Source: a virus. Taken from it: 45,453 bases of DNA. Of the stretch, positions 1 through 5,738 are shown piece after piece. The stretch is from IMG/VR virus record IMGVR_UViG_3300042545_000600, positions 1 through 45,453 of that record; one strand, given 5' to 3'. The first letter of the stretch is position 1, and every line of letters starts with the position of its first letter. A program made the translations under genes and the position numbers. The notes under the pieces are model-generated. The model searched no databases. It was given only the letters and a program-made list of their open reading frames with translations, and was not told the origin of the DNA.

Positions 1-174
1 TTTAATTGGGAATTTGTAAAAGGTATTTACTCTAAGTGTTTTATCCACTTCTATAAAAAGTATAGAACGAGCTTTAAGTTTACATAACTTTAATCTTTTT
101 GTTTTAGTTGCGGTTCCTTGTGAAACCGTTACATCAAAAATCTGTCCAGCGGGTACTCTATCAAAATTTATCAT
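1..174 (-). CDS. Partial CDS, hypothetical protein (C-terminus outside window)
   Basis: An open frame of 58 codons starts at the ATG at 172-174 (minus strand) and runs off the left edge without a stop. It begins MINFDRVPAGQIFDVTV and continues with a lysine-rich stretch and alternating hydrophobic residues, which suggests a small beta-rich protein. I do not recognise the family. A candidate promoter element lies 25 nt upstream (200-209). The gene is separated from the L,D-transpeptidase-like gene by a hairpin terminator, so it probably begins a new transcription unit. The start is reasonably safe because no earlier in-frame ATG is near, but the function is unknown. Confidence 0.6.
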   Translation of the reverse strand, partial: MINFDRVPAGQIFDVTVSQGTATKTKRLKLCKLKARSILFIEVDKTLRVNTFYKFPIK

Positions 175-199
175 ATCTTTTAGGGTTTTAAGTTATAAC

Positions 200-209
200 T
201 CAAATATAC
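200..209 (-). promoter_or_regulatory. Candidate late promoter element (GTATATTTGA)
   Basis: Variant of the recurrent TATATTTATA motif, 25 nt upstream of the ATG at 174 and just past the terminator at 237-262. Only the minus-strand orientation matches. This copy ends in TTTG, as in the Bacteroidota -7 element TAnnTTTG. Confidence 0.35.
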
Positions 210-236
210 AACAAATATTTGATAATTCCAAATAAA

Positions 237-262
237 AAAGGGAAAACTTTCGCTTTCCCTTT
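237..262 (-). terminator. Rho-independent terminator after the L,D-transpeptidase-like gene
   Basis: A perfect 9-bp stem, AAAGGGAAA (237-245) with TTTCCCTTT (254-262), encloses an 8-nt loop. On the minus strand the stem is followed by a T-rich run (complement of 231-236). It lies 25 nt beyond the stop of the gene at 287-886 and separates it from the partial gene at the window edge. Confidence 0.75.
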
Positions 263-286
263 AAATTATTGATATTCAATGTGTTA

Positions 287-886
287 TTAAACAATATCTT
301 TCGATTCTATTAATGTATATGTAAACGATTTACCATGTATTGCACCTGATTTTCTCGTAATAACCATAAATTCTTCAAAATCAGCTGCTTTTTTGAATAC
401 TTGACATCCTTCAGACCAATTTTCAACATAAGTTGAATCTGCTCCAGCTTTGTGGATGTTGATACCAAAGATACCTTCTTGGATTTTGGTTTCATCATAG
501 TTCATATCTCTATTAGCATCTCTATAAACCTTAACCGGCTTTTGTTGTTTAAGTGCTTCGTATTTACCTTGATGTAATCCCAATGTATGTGAACCTCTAT
601 ATTGACCCGGAACTAAACGAGCAACTCCAGCTGCATTATGATATTCTTTAACTCCCTTTGTACCAGGGTCGGTTGTGTTTACCCATTCTTTGTAAATCCA
701 ATTACCACCATCTTTATATGATACTGAAATTGCATCATCAAATACGTTAGTAACCTTTGTACCGGTTGATGAATTTCTGATACCTACGATGTTTAAATCA
801 AATCCTTTGTTAGAAGCATCTTCAAACCAAACGTATCCTTTTGATTTAACTGCTTTTTCAATTTGTTCTTTTGTGTACTTTGCCAT
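287..886 (-). CDS. L,D-transpeptidase-like (HxnSxGC) cell-wall protein
   Basis: 199 residues without a signal peptide. Near the C-terminus the sequence has GINIHKAG (141-148) followed by NWSEGCQVF (156-164), so H145, S158, G160 and C161 reproduce the H...SxGC signature of YkuD/ErfK-type L,D-transpeptidases, where Cys is the nucleophile. The N-terminal part (TKEQIEKAVKSKGYVWFED) is helical and the middle contains GVARLVPGQYRGSH. A role on peptidoglycan during lysis or wall remodelling fits its position at the end of a block that also holds a holin-like protein and a GH19 endolysin. The lack of a signal peptide means access to the periplasm would need the holin. This is a motif-level assignment: the canonical SHGC[IV]R is SEGCQV here, so an unrelated Cys hydrolase remains possible. 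A promoter-like motif lies 19 nt upstream and a terminator follows. Confidence 0.6.
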   Translation of the reverse strand: MAKYTKEQIEKAVKSKGYVWFEDASNKGFDLNIVGIRNSSTGTKVTNVFDDAISVSYKDGGNWIYKEWVNTTDPGTKGVKEYHNAAGVARLVPGQYRGSHTLGLHQGKYEALKQQKPVKVYRDANRDMNYDETKIQEGIFGINIHKAGADSTYVENWSEGCQVFKKAADFEEFMVITRKSGAIHGKSFTYTLIESKDIV

Positions 887-905
887 AATTTTTTTATTCT
901 GTTTT

Positions 906-915
906 TATAAATATA
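906..915 (-). promoter_or_regulatory. Candidate late promoter element (TATATTTATA)
   Basis: Consensus copy of a motif that recurs before the first gene of most blocks in this window. It lies in the 32-nt gap between 919 and 886, 19 nt before the ATG at 886. It resembles the Bacteroidota -7 box TAnnTTTG, but no convincing -33 TTG is visible, as would suit a phage-specific late sigma factor. Assignment is by recurrence only. Confidence 0.45.
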
Positions 916-918
916 ACA

Positions 919-2592
919 TTAGTACGAAATTGTTGTACTATTAGAATAACCGGTATTAATTAAGTAGTAATTTGAACTTCCACCACTTGTTGGATTATTT
1001 ATTATAATTGAGGATGTTCCTATATAGGTAGGGCGTAAATCAGTAGTTGATGAATTTATTATATTATATTGTGATTGGGTAAATAATCTAACATTTGGTA
1101 AAGAATTTTCCCATATAGATTTCATCCCAACTTTTTTCATATGAATATAATAAACATCAGATACAGTTACTTCACCATCATTATTTACATCGTACTTATA
1201 ATAATCTAATCCATTAAATGAATTACTAATAACTTTGTACATTATAGAATTAATATCACTGGTACTTAGTTGTGTTGTAGGTGTTGGAATATCATATTGA
1301 ATATACCATTCGGTTGCTGGATTGGTTGATTGAGAAAATGAATAATATCCAGAAGAGTTAGTATAAACTGTTTGATGTAAAACCCATGGAGTAAAATCGT
1401 TAATATAATCAAATTCTATAACATAAGGTAAAGATGTATTTCCTAAATCATTCCATTTACCACCTGTAACAAATTGTGTATAATCTTCACTGGGTGAGTT
1501 ATTAGGTTCTCCGGAATTCCAATTTGTGTATTGATTTAATTTATATCGATATGCATATAAGTTATATGTTCTATCAATTTCATCGGCTGTTATAGCTCTA
1601 TTGAATATTTGATAATCACCTAATCTAAAATTACCATAAGCTCCAGAACCCATATTAGTAACATCACTTAATCCAAATGCGAAATATTGTCCGTTTCCCG
1701 AATACACATACGGAACATCTCTAGTAAAATTAGTACTTCCAAAATTTACATTATTTAAATATCCTTTCATTGATGCCCCATCATAAGTAATAGAAACCAA
1801 ATGCCAAGCGTTTAATGTAATAGATGTACTTAATTGAGTAATTCCACTACCATTCCAAAATCCAACTCTAAGGGTATTACTTCCAGTGATTTCCATTATT
1901 GATTCATGCCAACCTGATGTAGGACTACCAACACCTAATTCCGATGATATAACTCCATTTCCGGTTGGATATATCCAAGCCATTATAGTTATTTTATTAT
2001 TCGAAAATTTGGATGCTAAATTATTTGTTATTGCGTATTGATTAGTTCCATTGAATGTTAAATATTTCCCACCAGTACTTGAGTATGATGGTGTATTGTA
2101 TAATGTAGAATTAATACCAGATACAATATCAGTTAGTGTGGTTCCTGATGTATAAGAAGAAACATCATAATCAGCAACCAATCCATCAGTTACTTTAGTT
2201 TCTGTCCAACGAAATCCACCAGCTGCTTCCGAATAAGTATATCCAGAAACTCTATCTTGATAATATCCAATCCAACCAGATGGCCATGTATTAAATAAGA
2301 AATTGTTCTCAGCTGAATTAGATACGGTAGCTAAGTGACCTCCCATATTTTCACAAGCAACCTTTGCATTAGTCCAAGTCATTGAACCAGTAGAACGATA
2401 GTAAGAGTGTCCGTTATAATTGGTTTGTGATGTAAACCCAGTAAGAGTTGGTGTAGTACGTTTATATAATTTTACAGCAACATTTTGAGCTGGTAATCCA
2501 CCCGCATTATACATATAACCCGAATATGTAAATGTTTGAGCAAATACAATATTGGATATTATTAATAATAACAGGGTGAGATATCTTCTCAT
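919..2592 (-). CDS. Exported C-type lectin with nested LamG domain and dockerin-like module
   Basis: I place the start at the ATG at 2590-2592 (MRRYLTLLL), one base after the upstream stop. It gives a clean signal peptide ending ISNIVFAQ, whereas an upstream ATG at 2613 would add seven residues before it. Numbered from this start: a carboxypeptidase-regulatory-like strand set (about 22-45); the first half of a C-type lectin domain with WIGYYQD (107-113) and FRWTE; a LamG/concanavalin-like domain (about 136-343, with MAWIYP and LNAWHLVSITYDG); the second half of the lectin domain with EPNN (362-365) and WND (380-382); the rest of the regulatory-like domain; and a dockerin-like segment with DVNNDGEVTVSDVYY. 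EPN and WND are the calcium and mannose-type sugar ligands in classical lectins. The canonical disulfides are missing. No T9SS tail is present. It is probably secreted or periplasmic and binds glycans. Confidence 0.75.
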   Translation of the reverse strand: MRRYLTLLLLIISNIVFAQTFTYSGYMYNAGGLPAQNVAVKLYKRTTPTLTGFTSQTNYNGHSYYRSTGSMTWTNAKVACENMGGHLATVSNSAENNFLFNTWPSGWIGYYQDRVSGYTYSEAAGGFRWTETKVTDGLVADYDVSSYTSGTTLTDIVSGINSTLYNTPSYSSTGGKYLTFNGTNQYAITNNLASKFSNNKITIMAWIYPTGNGVISSELGVGSPTSGWHESIMEITGSNTLRVGFWNGSGITQLSTSITLNAWHLVSITYDGASMKGYLNNVNFGSTNFTRDVPYVYSGNGQYFAFGLSDVTNMGSGAYGNFRLGDYQIFNRAITADEIDRTYNLYAYRYKLNQYTNWNSGEPNNSPSEDYTQFVTGGKWNDLGNTSLPYVIEFDYINDFTPWVLHQTVYTNSSGYYSFSQSTNPATEWYIQYDIPTPTTQLSTSDINSIMYKVISNSFNGLDYYKYDVNNDGEVTVSDVYYIHMKKVGMKSIWENSLPNVRLFTQSQYNIINSSTTDLRPTYIGTSSIIINNPTSGGSSNYYLINTGYSNSTTISY

Positions 2593-2593
2593 A

Positions 2594-3043
2594 TTACATT
2601 TGGTTAATAGCACTTATTAATGATTTTTTTAATGCAGCTGAAAACGCTGATTTTTCAAATGGAATATTTTCATCTTGCAATTCAATAAATGTAGATTTTA
2701 CATCAGTCTTACTTTCACCAATTCCAGTATATACTTTACCATTAATAATTAAATCAACAGTCACAATAGTAACTTTTCTTTTCTTTTCAAATGGTCCAAT
2801 TGAAATACTTGTTGTAGGTGCCTCAATACTCTTAACAACAACCATTACTGATTCACCATCTTCACATATACTATATTTTTCAGATAGAATTTCTTCAGTT
2901 ATTTGTTTAACACCTAATGTAAATCTTTTAGGATTTATATTTTCAATTTTAGCAAGACTCTCTACATTTTTAACAGTGTAGCATTTTTGTCCATAAGTTA
3001 ATGATGTGATTAACATCAAAGATAGTAATAATAATTTTTTCAT
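2594..3043 (-). CDS. Small exported protein of the CsgG-like cassette
   Basis: 149 residues from the ATG at 3041-3043 (MKKLLLLSLML), chosen because it gives a signal peptide ending SLTYGQ|K and starts one base after the upstream stop. An earlier ATG at 3067 adds eight residues that spoil the signal. The mature protein has two cysteines, a basic strand (FEKKRKVTIVTVDLII), a NGKVYTGIGES turn and a C-terminal amphipathic helix (SAFSAALKKSLISAI). The 'VDLIINGKVYTGIGES' stretch looks like the 'RFVDAETGEIITGSGLGEA' strand-turn-strand of the CsgG-like protein two genes upstream, so it could be a small periplasmic or outer-membrane partner. That likeness was judged by eye. I recognise no family. It is translationally coupled to genes on both sides. 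Confidence 0.6.
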   Translation of the reverse strand: MKKLLLLSLMLITSLTYGQKCYTVKNVESLAKIENINPKRFTLGVKQITEEILSEKYSICEDGESVMVVVKSIEAPTTSISIGPFEKKRKVTIVTVDLIINGKVYTGIGESKTDVKSTFIELQDENIPFEKSAFSAALKKSLISAINQM

Positions 3044-3044
3044 T

Positions 3045-4262
3045 TTATAAAAGTGCTTTAGCACCAAGTAATACTTGGTAGTTTATAGCATCACTCTTAA
3101 ATTGTTGAACACCACTAAAACTGATGTTCATTTTAAATTTCTGAGTTAGCTTGTAATCAATTGCAACAAATGGAACTGCTAATAGTCCCGATTGATACCA
3201 CATGCCTTCATAATAATATACAAATGGTGAATATACTGTAACAAACATCAATGTAGTACTCATTTTTTTTCCTACATCGAAATTACCAACAACTCCGCCT
3301 AAAGTTGATAAACTTTGGAATTTGGATTCACCAATATTACCAGTAGTATAATTTACTCCCAACGTTGCTGTTATTTTTTTTATTTTATACGATTCCATTA
3401 TCGATGTTGTATTAAAATAATCCTTTTCAAAATTCAACATAGATGAATTTGCAACTATTGATGTTAAGTTTTTACGTCTCCAAGCTGCAAATAGTGTTAT
3501 ACAAGAATTATCAATTGCAGTAGTATAATTTACCAAAGCCCCTTTAGCAAATGTATTCTCAGTATTTGATGTGATAAAACTCATATTAATTTTAAGTTGT
3601 TGTGGTTCATTACCAGAAGCACTTGATATAGTAACAATATCACCAGTCATCATAATATTACCACGTTTAACAGCTGCTACTTTAGCTTTAACCTGAGATG
3701 AATTAGATGATGAAGATGATACAGCCTCTTCAGCTTTTTCTTCACCTGTTTTTTCTTCCGATTCTCCTTTTGATTTAGTTGATTGCGATGAACTACCAGA
3801 TGTACCATTTTTATCATCTGATTTATTGCCGTTAGATGCGACTTTTTCATTACTCTGAACTGTACCTTGTATTGCTGAACCAGCTGCTCCACTTATAGAT
3901 GAAAGTGATGACATGGTTGACATAACGCTTGTTAACACTGCTATATTATTAGCTGCAACCGTTACATTTAAATTGGTACTTTGTGCTATACCAACACCAC
4001 CACAAGGGCCGGAACCTTGCGGATTACTCGCATTAACTTGATTAATCCAACTTTCTAATGCACCGGATTGTAATTGTGTTTGAGTAAAACTTTGAATTTG
4101 CCCAGAATATATTAATGATACGCTACCATTTGGGCTATTAATAAAAATATCTTTGGATTTTAAGGTACATGGGTCTGTAAATGTATATGAGAACCCTTGT
4201 CCTAACACCACCATAGTAGAGAACAAAAAACTTATTGTTATTAAAAGTTTTTTAATTTTCAT
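3045..4262 (-). CDS. Exported protein with C-terminal outer-membrane beta-barrel-like region
   Basis: 405 residues from the ATG at 4260-4262 (MKIKKLLITISFLF). The start lies inside the last codons of the holin-like gene (11-nt overlap) and yields a signal peptide ending VVLGQ. An ATG at 4307 would add 15 unlikely residues. After the signal come a segment with a DPC and GPCGG cysteine pair, a Ser/Asn/Lys/Glu low-complexity linker (about residues 140-185), and about 200 residues of alternating hydrophobic/polar strands separated by short turns, rich in Tyr, Phe and Thr (TTLMFVTVYSPFVYYYEGMW, LLAVPFVAIDYKLTQKF). This is the look of a small outer-membrane beta-barrel. The protein ends in LL rather than the usual terminal Phe/Trp, which lowers confidence. 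It probably works with the CsgG-like channel encoded two genes upstream. Its function is unknown. Confidence 0.6.
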   Translation of the reverse strand: MKIKKLLITISFLFSTMVVLGQGFSYTFTDPCTLKSKDIFINSPNGSVSLIYSGQIQSFTQTQLQSGALESWINQVNASNPQGSGPCGGVGIAQSTNLNVTVAANNIAVLTSVMSTMSSLSSISGAAGSAIQGTVQSNEKVASNGNKSDDKNGTSGSSSQSTKSKGESEEKTGEEKAEEAVSSSSSNSSQVKAKVAAVKRGNIMMTGDIVTISSASGNEPQQLKINMSFITSNTENTFAKGALVNYTTAIDNSCITLFAAWRRKNLTSIVANSSMLNFEKDYFNTTSIMESYKIKKITATLGVNYTTGNIGESKFQSLSTLGGVVGNFDVGKKMSTTLMFVTVYSPFVYYYEGMWYQSGLLAVPFVAIDYKLTQKFKMNISFSGVQQFKSDAINYQVLLGAKALL

Positions 4263-4614
4263 CTTGCGAATCCAATGTATTAGATAAAGATACGCCATCC
4301 TCTTCATCTACCTTTTGGATTAACATTTTGTCTCTATCTTCAGAGTTGAACCAATAATCTATAACTTTATTTAAGTTACCAACAAAGGCACCTAATAAAA
4401 TTAATAACATTTCTTTCCAGTCTTGTCCAATTTCTACACCAAAAAATACACCAGAGTTGATTCCAACAATAATTAAGGTAAATAACCCTAATATAATTGC
4501 GGTAATTCTCCAACGATTATTTTGCATTTGTTGCAACATAAAATAGAAACGATTTTTATCATCTACTTTAACATAATCAGATTTACCACCGAAAAATTCA
4601 CTTATTTTGCCCAT
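4252..4614 (-). CDS. Holin-like protein with two membrane segments
   Basis: 120 residues. A basic, charged N-terminus (about 1-33) precedes a first membrane segment, ITAIILGLFTLIIVGINSGVF (about 37-57), a short polar turn with GQDW, and a second segment, MLLILLGAFVGNLNKVI (about 69-85). An acidic tail (EDRDKMLIQKVDEEDG) follows. Two TM helices, small size and an 'LLGAF.G....VIDYWF' second helix are typical of phage holins, which permeabilise the inner membrane at lysis. The gene sits 5 nt after the CsgG-like gene and overlaps the next gene by 11 nt, so it is co-translated with the envelope cassette. The alternative is an inner-membrane partner of the channel. No sequence motif proves holin activity. 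Confidence 0.55.
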   Translation of the reverse strand: MGKISEFFGGKSDYVKVDDKNRFYFMLQQMQNNRWRITAIILGLFTLIIVGINSGVFFGVEIGQDWKEMLLILLGAFVGNLNKVIDYWFNSEDRDKMLIQKVDEEDGVSLSNTLDSQDEN

Positions 4615-4619
4615 TATAT

Positions 4620-5339
4620 TTAACTTTTAAATATTCCCTTTTTAATCATTTTTGAAACAACTCTAGATGCTCCAGTTTCAAGAGCTTTCTTAGTTGATAT
4701 ACCAATAGTTGATTGGTTAAATTTAATGTCATCAACACCATCTAATAATGATGCAGTTTTAACTGTACTTGCTTCACCCAAACCACTACCGGTAATAATT
4801 TCACCAGTTTCAGCATCAACGAATCTAACCTGTAAACCCAAACGAGTTGTTTGAGTTGTTTTTGAACCATCAGTCATTTTGATTTGTTCATCTTCGGATA
4901 CTGAAAAGTCATATACCTCAATATAAACGAAGTATTTTGCTAAAATAACATTACCCTTCACTTCTATCTTATTACTTGATATACCCTTATCAGATGCCTT
5001 ATCCTGTGCAATCATTTTTTGTTTAATCTCCTCACGGTCCTCAGTAAACTTAAATCTATCTGTTGACTCTAAGAATTCTAAAACAATATTAGCAACACCA
5101 AGCCCAACTCTCTTATCCTTTAACTCAGGATACATTTCGTAAAGTTCTTCGTTAATACCAATTTTTAAAACTTGAATTGGTAAAACGATATCACCATCAT
5201 AGTCACCTACAACTGCAATAGATTGTTTTTTTTCAAAATCAGCTTTATATTCTTCGGTTTTAATAGTTCCAATTGTTTGTGCATTACTAACAATAGAAAA
5301 TAATAAAATTGAAGAAATTATTAATATTAATTTTTTCAT
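4620..5339 (-). CDS. CsgG-like outer-membrane channel protein
   Basis: 239 residues. A signal peptide (MKKLILIISSILLFSIVSNA) is followed by a CsgG-type core: IAVVGDYDGD (41-50), the helix VANIVLEFLESTDRFKFTEDREE (82-104), a glutamine-lysine-rich helix ending QDKASDKG, the strand LAKYFVYIEVYDF (133-145), two long strands TTRLGLQVRFVDAETGEIITGSG (164-186), and a C-terminal KKALETGASRVVSKMIKKGIF. The order 'L..F.....R', 'TGE' and 'ALETG.....I..G.F' matches E. coli CsgG, which forms a nonameric export pore for curli subunits. Unlike CsgG, no lipobox Cys follows the signal peptide, so membrane anchoring would differ. It is one base from the upstream gene and 5 nt from the holin-like gene. No curlin-like substrate is visible in the window. 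Confidence 0.75.
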   Translation of the reverse strand: MKKLILIISSILLFSIVSNAQTIGTIKTEEYKADFEKKQSIAVVGDYDGDIVLPIQVLKIGINEELYEMYPELKDKRVGLGVANIVLEFLESTDRFKFTEDREEIKQKMIAQDKASDKGISSNKIEVKGNVILAKYFVYIEVYDFSVSEDEQIKMTDGSKTTQTTRLGLQVRFVDAETGEIITGSGLGEASTVKTASLLDGVDDIKFNQSTIGISTKKALETGASRVVSKMIKKGIFKS

Positions 5340-5340
5340 A

Positions 5341-5664
5341 TTACCAAGAATCCTCTTCTTTTGGTTTAGCAGGTGCTGCAGCTGGTGCAGGTTTTTCTAC
5401 AATTGTTTTTTCTTTAATAATTGTATTTGTACCACCCGATTGTTTTTGTTGATTAGTGTTATTATTTTGTAGATTGATAATTACAGGTGCAGCTGGAGCA
5501 GCTTGTTCTGTTTTAGTTTCTTCTTTATCATCTCCACCATTAAATAGAGTTGTTGTAACCCAAGTTCCACCTGCTAATACAGCAGTTGATAGAGTTCCAA
5601 TAATTGTTTTCTTTAAACCTGACCAAGTTCCTTCTGATTCGGGTGCGTTTGTTTCTTCTGACAT
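5341..5664 (-). CDS. Single-TM protein with proline/alanine-rich tail
   Basis: 107 residues. A polar N-terminus (MSEETNAPESEGTW) precedes one hydrophobic segment, TIIGTLSTAVLAGGTWVTTTLF (about 20-41), which lacks signal-peptidase features, so it is probably an N-in membrane anchor. The remainder is acidic, then Asn/Gln-rich, then Pro/Ala/Lys-rich (IVEKPAPAAAPAKPKEEDSW), an extended shape suited to spanning the periplasm as TonB-like or inner-spanin proteins do. It is the first gene of the tight cassette (one base before the CsgG-like gene). It might link the inner membrane to the channel or act as a spanin-like element. No family is recognised. Confidence 0.6.
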   Translation of the reverse strand: MSEETNAPESEGTWSGLKKTIIGTLSTAVLAGGTWVTTTLFNGGDDKEETKTEQAAPAAPVIINLQNNNTNQQKQSGGTNTIIKEKTIVEKPAPAAAPAKPKEEDSW

Positions 5665-5709
5665 AGTATTGTTTTTTTGTTTAATTTGTTTTGAGTTGAT
5701 TATAACAAT

Positions 5710-5735
5710 TATGAGGTCACATTTGTAACCTCATA
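5710..5735 (-). terminator. Hairpin after the T9SS cargo gene
   Basis: An 8-bp perfect stem, TATGAGGT (5710-5717) with ACCTCATA (5728-5735), can be extended by two pairs past one mismatch. It begins 4 nt past the stop of the gene at 5739. The following minus-strand bases are AT-rich but lack a strong T run, so it may be only a partial terminator. Confidence 0.4.
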
Positions 5736-5738
5736 TTA

